The notes below the pieces were generated by a model. That model made no database searches, was not told the origin of the DNA, and was given only the letters and a program-made list of their open reading frames with translations. From Synaphobranchus kaupii (lineage: Eukaryota > Chordata > Actinopteri > Anguilliformes > Synaphobranchidae), in contig CM056391.1 of assembly GCA_029718625.1 (NCBI GenBank), forward strand, positions 7,687,861 to 7,751,860: a stretch of DNA of 64,000 nt, written 5' to 3'. Numbering within the stretch: the stretch's first letter is position 1; every line of letters begins with the position of its first letter. Of this stretch, positions 43,567 through 55,085 are shown one piece after another. Made by a program: the position numbers and the translations under genes.

Positions 43567-46500
43567 CTGCAGGAGACAATAATAATAATAATAATGATAA
43601 TAATGATGATAACTTTACCCATATGGAAATGTAATATATTGCAGTATATTTTAAATATATTGTGAAGATAATTTTGATATATTTACAATATACTGCAGCA
43701 TATTCTTTTTCCATAGGGGTATTCATGTAGTACTTACCAAAAGGTTACCAAGTGCTTTACAAGTTAAAAGAATATCGAATGTAATAAAATAAATAAAATG
43801 ACTAAAGCTAAGAATGCATGGTCGGAGAGCTGGAGAGTAGAATGCAGTGACTGAACGAGTAATCAAACAAAACAACGCTCCTGTACAAGTCAAAGGAAAA
43901 CTTTCACAAGGAATCTGGGTGATAAAATGCAATAAAATACAGCACAAATAAAAGATCAGGTAAAAGCAGAGGTTTGTCTTTAAAAGTGATGTAAAAAGAA
44001 GATACCGAAATTGCTAGCCTGATCTCATTCACACAATAACCACATTAATTTATACCAGGCCATGGCTCCTGCTTCAGGGTCAACAGTCATTTGATTCAAA
44101 ATAATTTTCTGCCAAAACCAAAGGTTTATTTTTAATTAATTACTTTTTATTTTTTGTCCTTGGCGGTCTGTGGTAAGGTTCTGTTAGTACAGTGGTTCTC
44201 AAACTCAGTCCTGGGGCCCCCCTGCGTATGCTGGTTTTCGTTCTAACCGCAATTGCGATCCGAGAATTTTAACAAGCTGTTCATTTTTCTTAATTGCACT
44301 TTTCATGTTTTGATGGATTATTTACCCTCTTTTTTATTATATCAGAAAATAGCTATGCATGCTATGTAGAATAAATGTCCCATGTTCAGATTTTGCTTAT
44401 TGTGCTATATTGCAAACAATTTCATTAAAAGAGGTAACAAAACTGAGCAAATGAAAGGCAGAAGTGAATCAATAGGCTCCTAATTGGTGAAAGTGTGGAC
44501 ACATGGCCACGAAAACTAACCATTTGGTTGATAATGAACAATTCAAAGACAACGCAAATTGATAATGAGCCAAACCTGCTTTGTGTTAATAAGTTTAAGG
44601 AAACAAAATTATGAAAGAACTTACACACATGTGTTCAACGACCTAATTTGGCACATATTGATTCACCTCAGTCTTTAATTTGATCAGTTATAACATTTTG
44701 TTAACTCTTTTTATGTAGTTGTTGGCAATATAGCACAATAAGCAATGTTGTGAACATAGGACATTTATTCTACATAGCATGCATAGCTATTTTCTGACAA
44801 TTTGGTTTAAGAGGGTAAATAATCCATCAAAACATGAAAAGTGAAATTAAGACAAATTAGCAGCTTGTTAAAATTCGGGGATCGCAATTGTGGTTGGAAC
44901 GAAAACCAGCATACACAGGGGGGCCCCAGGACCGAGTTTGAGAATCACTGTGTTAGTAATTGCTTTTTACCTCTTCCATTCCAATGTGTTATTCTGCTGG
45001 GTTCCCTTAAAATCTTAACTTTCCACCGGAACACAAGATAAGTGCTTGCATGATTAATTTAGCTTGTTGATAAAAAGCTGTTACATTCTGCATTTTTGAA
45101 AGATCCTCGACTCGTACACAATCTGGACTCAATCTGCCTCGGAACTGGTAAAAACCTCAAATTAATTAAATCTTTATAATTTGATTATGAAACAACAGTG
45201 CATGAACAATCAGTTAAAAGCAATCACAATTTTACAGACTAAGAGTTATAATTCCAACTGACTGAATAACATAAGATGTCCTCATTAAATTAATGATTCC
45301 ATTTTAAAAAAAAGGAAACTTGTCTACATGACAAAGATGCAGTCTTTTCCCAAACTAATCTACTGGCCTTAAAATGTTGTAACCTGTGGCATAATTTATG
45401 TTAAAAACTCAGACAATTCATTGATTGGAAGCCAAGAAAATGATTTTTTTAAAATCTGATGACTGCAACAGAGAGCAAGCTATTAATATGCACATTTACA
45501 GGCACCTAATTAAGCATTTAAACATCAGCAATTTCAGCATCTTGCCCAGCATTGCATACATTTAGCCCCTGTTTGAATGCTTAATTAGGTTTAAGGGCCA
45601 AAGCACTGGGAGGAAATCTAGTGTAAATGATGGCATCGCTGAAATCCAGCATTTAATTAATCAACAAATCACAGTGCTGATTTTAAATTTCCCATACCTC
45701 TGTATATTCAGAATATCTGCAAAAAATGCCGGTCTATTATATATCAAGGTGTGCAGGTACAGTAGATAAAGCATATTTTAAAAATCTTTTTAAATAACAC
45801 ATTTTTCCACTATTTTTTATATTCCTTTATAGAGTATGCTACCATGTTTACTTTTTATGTTACCACATTACTTTCTTTAGCTATTATTGTTGTTATCATC
45901 AATTATTTTCCATTTTGTCTTAACATAACAACTGAAATTATGAAGTCACAATACCAATAAACAGTAAGCAATTTTAATGCAATTTTTTAGCTATACCAGT
46001 CCTCCCAACACTTCTTCCAATTCTCTGTTGTTCATCCACATTGCTTCTAATTAAAACAGGGGCGTCAAACTAAAGTCCAACAAATGAAAACGTTTGCAGT
46101 GTATTGCGTCAGGTTAAAATACTGACCCCGTATGGCCAACTGTGGTACTGCAACGACCGGCTCTCAGGTTGGGCCAGGATTTTATGAAGTCATTCGTGAA
46201 GCAATCGACAAATTGTGGCGCATTCGTTGTCAAGAGGCTTTTCATCTTTGCCTATCACTGTGATACCTCATTCATTTAAAACAATAATCATGGTCTTCAA
46301 TCAAGACTTTGATGAATTGTTTCAAGGGCTTTATATCTGAGATGCAACAAACATCACCCCTATTTTAAAGACATGTACCCTTGGCCTTGTGCCAACATCA
46401 TCTTCCATTCATCCTTAATTGGTTATTGGATCACAACCCTTTGACCGCCTACCACCACTGTTCACTACAAAGTAGAGCGCAATCTGGGAGGCTTTGAGGA

Positions 46501-46792
46501 AAAGGCGGCGCGTACCTTTAAGGTATCCCTGAGGCGTGCGGAACTGGCGGGTCTGCATGAACACGGTCAGCGTGACCACGTTGCCCACGACGACGGCGAA
46601 GGCCAGGCCGACCATGAAGGCCACGGCCAGCGTCCGGTTGAGGAGGCTGCAGCAGCAGGAGGTGCAGAGCGGGGCGAGGGAGTCCTGCCCGGGCACGCCC
46701 ACCGCCACCACCGTCAGATTGGCGCTCTCCGCGGCCCCCGTGGATGCCCCCCACCCCCAGGGCGAGCTGGTGTTTCCCAGGGGGGAGGACAT
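42686..46792 (-). CDS. Orphan class A (rhodopsin-like) G-protein-coupled receptor, 2 coding exons
   Basis: Exons 46516-46792 and 42686-43566 join at a split Val codon to 385 residues. Seven helices are visible: TM1 about 54-78 with Asn71 (1.50), TM2 with Asp99 (2.50) in SLAMADMM, Cys145 (3.25) paired to the loop-2 cysteines 222/225, TM3 ending ERS (169-171) instead of DRY, TM4 with Trp196, TM5 from about 241, TM6 with Pro322 in FTASFSP, and TM7 with NVVIY (354-358) instead of NPxxY. Two or three N-glycosylation sites precede TM1, and loop 3 carries a Gly-rich run. The exact subfamily is not recognised; amine-type receptors are the nearest in style. The reading frame is open upstream of this ATG to an acceptor (CCTTACAG), so a further 5' exon probably exists. 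Both exons are GC-rich. Confidence 0.88.
43616..43721. mobile_element. Mariner-type mini-hairpin, TA-bounded
   Basis: TACCCATATGGAAA is mirrored by TTTTCCATAGGGGTA, with pairing inner parts (ATATTGCAGTATATT and ATACTGCAGCATATT). It is 106 bp, in the receptor's intron. Confidence 0.6.
44190..44950. mobile_element. Palindromic hAT MITE, copy 1, perfect 8-bp target duplication
   Basis: CAGTGGTTCTCAAACTCAGT ... GAGTTTGAGAATCACTG is flanked by TGTTAGTA on both sides (44182-44189, 44951-44958). The arms pair far inward (GCTATGCATGCTATGTAGAA with its inverse), so almost the whole 761 bp can fold back. It lies in the receptor intron. Confidence 0.85.
46516..46792 (-). CDS. Orphan receptor, exon with N-terminus and TM1
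   Basis: The ATG at 46792 is the first Met in the frame after the acceptor at 46898-46905. It is followed by N-glycosylation sites (GNTSS, ANLTV), a Cys cluster (CTSCCCS) and TM1 (VGLAFAVVVGNVVTLTVFM). The donor is CTTAAAG|GTACG. Confidence 0.85.
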
Positions 46793-47088
46793 ACTGGGAC
46801 ATGAGTCGCTCTGTGGTGGTGGGGTGCTCTGTGGTGGTGGGGGTGCTCTAGGACTCTCCCCTCCAGAGGCTTGTGCTCTGATCCAAGGGTACTTCCTGTA
46901 AGGACAGAGGAACAAAAGCAGACAGACAGGTCTTAGAAGAATATGAGTATTACATGAATAAAGTTATCATTATTATTCAGTCAGCATTGAGGGCATGGCT
47001 CTGTCCGGTGTTTACCATATCGAGTTCCTGGGAAAACACAATGTACTATTGGCACTGTGTAATATACTGTACTATATACAGTATAACC

Positions 47089-47472
47089 CAGTGCCCCCCC
47101 GGCCCCGTTCCTGGAGATCTAGCGTCCTGTAGGTTTTCACTCTAAACCATGGATATTCAAATCTGGACCTCGAATCCAAGCCTGGCCCTGGTTTTCTTTC
47201 TCCCAGGTAATTAACTGAACAATTAGTGCTAGTGATTGGCCAGACTGTCTTCACACCTGACTCCCAGGTAAAGGGAGGGTGGAAAACCAGCAGATCTCGG
47301 ACCTCGAGGACCGTGATTTGAATACCAGGGCTCTAAACCCTAACAAAGCACAGCGCATTCAACAGCTAGAGATCTCGTTGAGCTGCTAATTAGTAGAATC
47401 AGGTGTGCCAAATTTGGGTTGAAATGAACCTACAGGATGGTAGATCTCCAGGAACAGGGTTGGGGACCATTG
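47089..47472. mobile_element. hAT MITE interrupted by another hAT MITE
   Basis: The outer element CAGTGCCCCCCC ... GGGGACCATTG is flanked by GTATAACC and GTGTAACC (one mismatch). Its arms share CCTGGAGATCTA(G/C)-type sequence. It is split by the inner element at 47148-47330. Confidence 0.7.
47148..47330. mobile_element. Inner hAT MITE with perfect 8-bp target duplication
   Basis: CATGGATATTCAAATCTGGA ... CGTGATTTGAATACCAGGG, flanked by CTCTAAAC on both sides (47140-47147, 47331-47338). The duplicated octamer belongs to the outer element, which proves the order of insertion. Confidence 0.8.
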
Positions 47473-48326
47473 GTGTAACCTTAGAGTCCAGTGTACTATA
47501 TGCTATAATTAAATGTATAGTATGTGTATAATACATGCTATACATTGCTCTGGACAAGAACATCTGCTCAATAACTAAATATAATTGTAGTAGAATAGTA
47601 TAGAATAGTTTATGAGAGAGATTTATTGGATAAATGTATTATTGCATTATTGCTTTTATTATTTCAATATTAAACTTCCTTGTGCCCCAAAACTCACTGA
47701 AAGGTTGATGCTTTGTCATGTGATAAACTAAATTTAATTTCAGAGTAATACCAGTGTGCCTTTGAGCAGTTTTATTCTGGTGAGATTTTTTTTTCTAATT
47801 TAACTCACCACATAGATGTTCATCTTTTCTTCCCTCTAGAGATTAACTCTGTCAGCTCAGGCCTTCACACACAATGCAATGTGCTTAATATAATCTCCAG
47901 CAATATTGATGTTGCTCTACATGTTAAATAATCTGTTGCAGAGGTGGGATGGATCACATTTTGCATGTTGAATTGACCTTTTTAAAAAAAAAACATTTAA
48001 ATAAAGATATCATACAGTCACATTTTATTATAACTAACTCATATCTATACAATTTAGCAATATTACTATAGCCATATTAACTCAATTGCTCCTGACCTTC
48101 CATATGCACACTTCCTGGTTGTAGGAAAGTGGCATTGCATCATATGGTATCTGGGCCCCTCTGGCCTCGGCAACCAATGAAAAAACTTGAAGAATTTACT
48201 TTGATTGGTTTCTGATTCCAGTCCTGCCCTTCATAGCTAATGAAGTTTTTTTGAGAAAAAAAAAAGCACAGAACCACATTCAAAATAGCCTGTTTTTGGA
48301 TTAATACTGAAACATTGTTTTTATCA

Positions 48327-48515
48327 CAGGTGCCAAACTCCAGTCCTGGAGGGCCGCCGTGTCTCCTGGTTTTCGGGGTGTTCTCGGCACCAGTGGTTCA
48401 TTTAAGTCATTGATTGACTTAAGATTCCACACACCTTGTTCTCAAGGCCTTGATTGGCAGGAAACCACAAAGAATCGCCGACAGTGCGGCCCCCTGGGAA
48501 TTCAGTTCAACAACT
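48327..48515. mobile_element. hAT-like MITE (CCAGTCCTGGAGGGCCGC family)
   Basis: CAGGTGCCAAACTCCAGTCC at the left and GCGGCCCCCTGGGAATTCAG at the right are imperfect inverses. No clear target duplication. Confidence 0.5.
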
Positions 48516-48671
48516 GTGGTCTACATTGTTTCAATATCAAAAGTATTCGAAATGATTGCTACATCAACTAAGCAATTCCCAGTACTGTAACAAATGTAGG
48601 AGCACACATAAATGTACTTTCCAACTGAAAAAAAAAGAATGTTTCTAAATATATATATCTTTATATTTATC

Positions 48672-49092
48672 TTCCAGGTAGCACTGTAGGGAGATTAATG
48701 ACTTTTCACACATTTATGACATGTTTACTCAACAGTGAGTCAGAGATCTCTCACACTGTCTCTGGCAAGAAATCAAGTAGGGTGCAGTTGAAATACAAAA
48801 TTGTATGCCTGTGTTCTAACAAAGTAAGGGTTTACAGTATAACCCAGTGCCCACCGGCCCTGTTCCTGGAGATCTAGCGTCCTATAGATTTTCACTCTAA
48901 ACCCTAACAAAGCATAGGTTATACTGTAAACCCTTACTTTGTTAGAACACAGGCATACAATTTTGTATTTCAACTGCACCCTACTTGATTTCTTGCCAGA
49001 GACAGTGTGAGAGATCTCTGACTCACTGTTATGAGTAAACATGTCATAAATGTGTGAAAAGTCATTAATCTCCCTACAGTGCTACTTGGAAG
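48672..49092. repeat. Near-perfect long inverted repeat, arms about 173 bp
   Basis: CTTCCAGGTAGCACTGTAGG at the left is mirrored by CCTACAGTGCTACTTGGAAG at the right, with very few mismatches throughout both arms. The roughly 70-bp loop (48845-48916) is a half of the hAT element seen at 47089. Confidence 0.88.
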
Positions 49093-49445
49093 ACCAACTC
49101 CCCTCCCCCGTCCACAGGCAATGGGATTTATCCTCTTTCGCCATGTCTGCTGCTACCCAACAGTGCACATTCAACATGTACAATTATCCCGCTGTGGACT
49201 GATAATTGCTGCAACTGATTCATTTCAAGGTCACTAAACAACTTGTCCAAAACTGAGAAGGTGAAATATTGCCAGCAATAAAAAATTATGTTTCTGAAGT
49301 ATGAGGTTTCTATACCACCAGAAAACCCAGTCACCAAATGGCAGAGGACACTGGACACACACCTGATAATCTGCTTATTCAGACAAGGCAGGAAGTCATA
49401 GGATCTCTTTGAGGAGCTGTATGTATCTCAAATGTGTACTTTTAG

Positions 49446-49457
49446 TATGTATGTATG

Positions 49458-49487
<30 letters not shown>
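49446..49487 (+). repeat. (TATG)n microsatellite
   Basis: About ten TATG units. Confidence 0.9.
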
Positions 49488-49488
<1 letters not shown>

Positions 49489-49718
49489 TGTAGTTGACGT
49501 TTCTCTCATGGCAAGAAATACATATTGGCTATTTATTCTGTTTCATTTGCCCTCGATAAATATGCATAACCTAAATCTAGTTACATATTGGCTAATCCGT
49601 ATTGCATGTCAATGCTGACATATATGGTCTGAAGGGAAAGGGATGAAGTATGAGGAAAAAGATGGATTGATCATGGAAACTGACTGAGATAATACCAGAC
49701 ACTGGCATCTTCCCAATA

Positions 49719-49908
49719 TCACTGCTTATAGCATTAGCGGCACTGCTTATAGCATTACCATAAGTGCTTACAGCATTAGCAGCACTGCTTATAACATTAG
49801 CAGCACTGCTTATAGCATTAGCGGCACTGCTTATAGCATTACCATAAGTGCTTACAGCATTAGCAGCACTGCTTATAACATTAGCAGCACTGCTTATAGC
49901 ATTAGAGC
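49719..49908 (-). repeat. 21-bp tandem repeat organised in 84-bp higher-order units
   Basis: A 21-bp unit (CACTGCTTATAGCATTAGCGG and variants) is repeated about nine times. Four variant units form an 84-bp block that is itself duplicated (GCATTAGCGG at 49731 and 49815). On the minus strand it stays open as a seven-residue repeat (SSAANAI/V), but no gene context supports coding. Confidence 0.85.
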
Positions 49909-50935
49909 ACTTACTGTGTTGCCCTCCCCTGATAGCACATGTGCTGTTTTTAAATGAGCCGATCCTGTGTCTCATTTTAAAAAAAAATCATCTTCAGATC
50001 AAACCATTTCTTTTGAAACCTCTCTCAGCATCCAGCTGTCCAGTGTGTTATCTGTTGGCAAGCTCTTCTTAACCCCCCCCTGTTTTACAGCAAGGTTCTC
50101 ACACCAAAAGCTAGATTTTCACCATTGCAAACCATTTAAAGTCAAGCAAGATTTACAGACGTGGGCTCCGACACACAAACAGATGTGTGCTTCACGCTAG
50201 GTTTGTTGAGTCAGACGTGTGGTTGGCCTGGAGATATTTCTGAAAATCTGACACATCTACCATATCGCCTAGTGCTTCTCCTATTGACTGTTTCTCTTTT
50301 TAATACTGTGTGGTGGTATACCCAAGTGTGGAGGTCTGTGAGTGGGAATCACACACTCCATGCTCCATGTAGCCTACTTGTACGGGTGAAACAAGGGTGC
50401 ACCTTACAGGCATGCCAAAAAAAGGGCCAAACTAGAGCCAAACCTGACAAATGAAATAACTGACCAATTAGACACTTCCAATATTTGATATGCCAAAAAA
50501 AAAGCCCAACTGCCCTGTATCAATTTTAATTATTAACTTGAGCATCAAATTGTACAATGGTGATTATTAAATCCATGGTTAATGTCTTGGCTGGAAACAA
50601 ATTAAGCGCCATTGTTAAGTTCCATTTGCTTTCATGGACTTCAATGGCACTACTGGGGAGAAGTAAAGTGTTGTAATATTTATGGTCATTTTATCGATAG
50701 TGCCTTTCGTGACAACTCTGACTGACAAAGGTCTAAGCTGCTTATGTAAAGTCACTAAAAAACATTAAATTATGGTATTGCCGAGCTGTATAAACACATA
50801 GTGATAGAAAGTTTCCCAAAGTTGAACTGCTGTTGAAATTGGCGGGCACCTCACACTGACATTTCTCCCGTTGCTGGAGAACCAAATTATTATAATTTTT
50901 TTCCCTCAGAGACTGAGGAAATGCATAGAAAGGCT
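49909..50935. other. Gene-poor DNA
   Basis: No exon or recognised element. Confidence 0.35.
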
Positions 50936-50939
50936 TTAA

Positions 50940-51415
50940 AGTGATACTGCAGTCAAAAACCAACTTTCCATACACAACTGTTTATGTCCGAAAATCTCAT
51001 GTTTAGTCAAAATAGTTTTATCTGAGTTTTTGTGTAGGCTTACCAATACGCTAGTTTCCGGGGATCGTGACGTCACGAGATCCTTAACATAAAAATGGGT
51101 GGAGTTGAGGTGATCCTAGGGGTGGTCCTCGGCTGGGCACGTGGTATAAAAGCAGAGACCAACGGGTTTTTTTTCCTCTTTGAGACTGAGACCCTTACTG
51201 CTAACTAGTTCGTTCAAGTTCAAATGTGAATTGCTTTGTATTACTGCTAACGTTATTATTACGACTTATATCGACACACCCTTTCACTCTTTGACCATAT
51301 GAATATTCATAATATGACTATGTGGCACCATCGTCATATGACCACACCCACTCACGAGTTCCAGTTCAAATGAAGCGGTAAAAAAGGCCTTAGAAAAGCC
51401 CTCTGCAGTATCTCT
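50940..51415 (+). mobile_element. piggyBac-like MITE carrying a CRE and a TATA box
   Basis: Ends AGTGATACTGCAG and its inverse CTGCAGTATCTCT are flanked by TTAA on each side (50936-50939, 51416-51419). Inside are TGACGTCA at 51068-51075 and GTGGTATAAAAGCAGAG with TATAAAA at 51145-51151. No transposase. Confidence 0.65.
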
Positions 51416-51676
51416 TTAACTTGACGTTCAGAAAAGAAGGGAGTGAGGAACAAATTTAATTACCTCACAGGCGACAAGTGCACTTGGTCATAAACAACTG
51501 AAAAAAAAGAAACTTCAATGAATGTGAGTGCCAGTAATGAGTTTCTTCCTGAAGACCCTCTTATATTACCCGTGCGCCTGTGTGTGAAATTAGTATTCAC
51601 TGCAAATTCCCCTGATGACATCACTCTGTTATACTTCTGAACAAGGACTATTTTCTTTTATTTGCATAACATGATG

Positions 51677-52176
51677 NNNNNNNNNNNNNNNNNNNNNNNN
51701 NNNNNNNNNNNNNNNNNNNNNNNNNNNNNNNNNNNNNNNNNNNNNNNNNNNNNNNNNNNNNNNNNNNNNNNNNNNNNNNNNNNNNNNNNNNNNNNNNNNN
51801 NNNNNNNNNNNNNNNNNNNNNNNNNNNNNNNNNNNNNNNNNNNNNNNNNNNNNNNNNNNNNNNNNNNNNNNNNNNNNNNNNNNNNNNNNNNNNNNNNNNN
51901 NNNNNNNNNNNNNNNNNNNNNNNNNNNNNNNNNNNNNNNNNNNNNNNNNNNNNNNNNNNNNNNNNNNNNNNNNNNNNNNNNNNNNNNNNNNNNNNNNNNN
52001 NNNNNNNNNNNNNNNNNNNNNNNNNNNNNNNNNNNNNNNNNNNNNNNNNNNNNNNNNNNNNNNNNNNNNNNNNNNNNNNNNNNNNNNNNNNNNNNNNNNN
52101 NNNNNNNNNNNNNNNNNNNNNNNNNNNNNNNNNNNNNNNNNNNNNNNNNNNNNNNNNNNNNNNNNNNNNNNNNNNN
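51677..52176. other. Assembly gap (500 N)
   Basis: Exactly 500 unknown bases; the true length is probably not known. Nothing can be said about content. Confidence 1.
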
Positions 52177-52240
52177 GAAAGAGCTCGCCATGGGAGACGG
52201 ACTGCATAGCAAAAATACTGGCGTAAATGTAACACTGCCA

Positions 52241-52316
52241 GTGTACATTTAACACCCTATGGTGTTTATATGACACCACGATCACATATAAACACCCCAG
52301 GGTGTTAAATGTACAC
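52241..52316. repeat. Short hairpin repeat
   Basis: GTGTACATTTAACACCCTAT is mirrored by AGGGTGTTAAATGTACAC with a TATAAACACC/GGTGTTTATA core. Confidence 0.7.
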
Positions 52317-52754
52317 CACCATTTTTTGTTATCACTCAGGGGCGGTGTGGATGCCATCACGGGCTCAGTGGTGCATTAAATATTTCAGGCAATAGGCATA
52401 CAGGCATCTTTTGGTGGTGGGGGGAGGGGGGGGGGGGGGTGAGCCTTATTAAATATAATAAGCATACTTGTTATCCCAATAACCAATGAACCCCCTAGTC
52501 ATTAGCGTATTTACTGTCAATGCTCCGGCCATTGCACAGATTATCCACTTACAAACTGGGCTCCATCTTCTTAATTAGAGTCACACCATGTGTCAATCTG
52601 GGAATATTACAAGCCAGCAAACTCGATAATGACCAGCTTTGGATCGCTGCTAAAGTGAAATAATAAACACCGTTTTTCAGACGCCAGCTCCCAATGATTT
52701 TTGGGTAAACGGGCAAAATGTGACCTTACAAACGGTTATGAACGAATGACCAAA

Positions 52755-52779
52755 GCACGCACGCACGCACGCACACACA

Positions 52780-52839
<60 letters not shown>

Positions 52840-52842
52840 CAC
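52755..52842 (+). repeat. (CGCA)n / (CA)n microsatellite
   Basis: About 18 CGCA units followed by CA. Confidence 0.9.
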
Positions 52843-53034
52843 CTCTTTCACATATACAGTATGCTCTCATCTTACACACAAACACACCCATCCATACTCT
52901 TGCCATAAATGCAATTATTAAACAAAGATTGTAAACCCCATTTTAAAGACCTGTGTGTCATGTACTGTTACACACTCTCTTATACAAACATTCTCTCAAA
53001 TGAATGCACACTCTTTCCTGCCTTTGCCATATAC

Positions 53035-53421
<387 letters not shown>

Positions 53422-54029
53422 TCCCACTGTCCAACAGCCTGTTTCTGCTTCCAGGCTGTCCACTAGGGCTCTGTTCCCAAGCAGCTGCTCTGAGTGTGTC
53501 CTGGTTTTCAGTGAACCCACAGCAGCAATAACATTTACTGCCTCTGTCAATGCATTATCTCTAAGCATTAAACATTAACATTGAGCCTTTCACTACCATA
53601 TGGGATGCTTAAGGTCTTAGCATGAGCCACCCTGGATAGGGATTTTAAACAAGCGCAGTAAATAAAACTAAAAAGAGGACGAGCGTAAGATCTTTCCTGT
53701 TCACTGTAATCAACTTGCAATATTTACAATCCCGTTGCATTATGGGCTCTCTAAGAATAATACACCAGCTTCAGACAATTATCGGGTACGAAATGCCTGC
53801 TCTCTGCACGTTTCACACCTCAGCATAAGTTTTTTTAATTTACAGATAAAAATGGGGAATTTAAATAGATTTTTCTGTTGTTTAGTTCCAAATCTTAAGA
53901 TTTAGAGGAAAAAAAGACTAATTGGTTAATCTTTAGGAAGCCTCAGCTGAGGACACCGTTACAACCTGCCGTATTTTAATATGAACTCGGTGTGCCAGCG
54001 CGGTGTGCCAGCGCACGTACGGAGACCAG

Positions 54030-54193
54030 GTCCTCACCTGCATGTCAGTGGAGGGAGTGAGCGAGGAGTCCGACGTGATGGGGGGTGGGCGCGTGGCCTT
54101 CCTCCAGCAGTCGACGTCCCTCCTCTGAGAAAGTTCCTGTGCGGAATGTCCAGTAGCGTTGGAAAAAGAAGCCAATCCCAGCATTGGCATCAC
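54030..54193 (-). other. Possible 5' exon on the minus strand
   Basis: An open frame of about 52 codons (MMPMLGLASFSNATGHSAQE...) ends at a good donor, ATGCAG|GTGAGG, near 54039. It lies upstream of the orphan receptor on the same strand. In that frame it ends in phase 0, which does not fit the phase-2 receptor acceptor near 46898, so if joined it would be non-coding or read in another frame. Confidence 0.2.
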
Positions 54194-54254
54194 AGTGGAT
54201 GCACCCTAAAGAAGGTGGTTGGAAAATCGAATGAGAGAGAAGCCACTTCCCTCC

Positions 54255-54395
54255 ACATACTCACTCTCTCTCTCTTTCTTTCTCTACATTTCTCTTTCTC
54301 GCGCTCCTCGAGCACTTGATTCCGCTCTGTGGCCTCTCTCGCAAGCTCACCCCCTCCCTTGCTCTCTTTCTCCCGCTCTTTCTTGCAGCCTCGAG

Positions 54396-54434
<39 letters not shown>

Positions 54435-54660
54435 AATCCAGCAGCTGCCAGCTGAAGTCTCCTCAAGCTACAGCCCACCCTCTCTCTCTATCTGTCTCTT
54501 TCTATCTATCGCTCACTCTCTCTATTGCTTTCTGTTTCTATCTCCATCTCTGTCCCTCATTCCCCTTTGTTTTCTTTTCCCCCTCTTCCATCGCTCTCTC
54601 TCTCTCTCTGTCTTCCATCGCTCCCTCTCTCTCTCTTTCCCCCACCCCTGTGTAGTTCCC
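54255..54660. repeat. CT-rich low-complexity region
   Basis: Dominated by CTCTCTCT and CTTTCT runs on the plus strand, with some non-repeat sequence between. The overlapping Leu/Ser ORFs are artefacts. Confidence 0.85.
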
Positions 54661-55004
54661 TACCTGCAGGGCTGTGTGTTACTTGCTCATCTACTGAGCC
54701 TCTCTTTGCCCCTTACTGCACTGGGGAAAGACGCCCCCCGAGCGACGGTCTGCCCAGCTGCAGACATCTTGCTCGTGTGCAGTGCATCGCTGGAGGGGCC
54801 GGGGGCCACACAATGTCCCTTCCAGAGCCGCCAATCTCCGCCGTCACCCAGCTGCGAGGTCAGGGGTCACGCATCATGCAATCTGCGCTGTGCTCTGCAA
54901 ACCCACATTGGTCTCATTATGCTCCTTCTCCTTAGGAAAGTGTAGCCAGCGCTATCAATATTCGACATTTGCTTTCTCCCTTTACGGTCACGAGGGTAGA
55001 GGGT

Positions 55005-55085
55005 ACACACGTACACACGTACACACGCACACACGCACACACGCACACGCGCACACACACACACACGCACACACACACGTACAGG
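55005..55085. repeat. (AC)n / (ACGC)n microsatellite
   Basis: Interrupted ACAC/ACGC run. Confidence 0.9.

Noticed and set aside
43005..43622. Minus-strand 205-residue ORF in the receptor region
   Set aside because: A shifted frame of the receptor exon; Pro/Arg/Gly-rich and without membrane helices.
42713..43634. Plus-strand ORFs of 155-169 residues
   Set aside because: They mirror the GC-rich receptor exon on the other strand; no hydrophobic or domain pattern of their own.
51629..52360. Minus- and plus-strand ORFs of about 196-243 residues
   Set aside because: They run through the N gap and are not real.
54316..54945. 209-residue Leu/Ser ORF
   Set aside because: CT-repeat driven; no domain, no partner exons.
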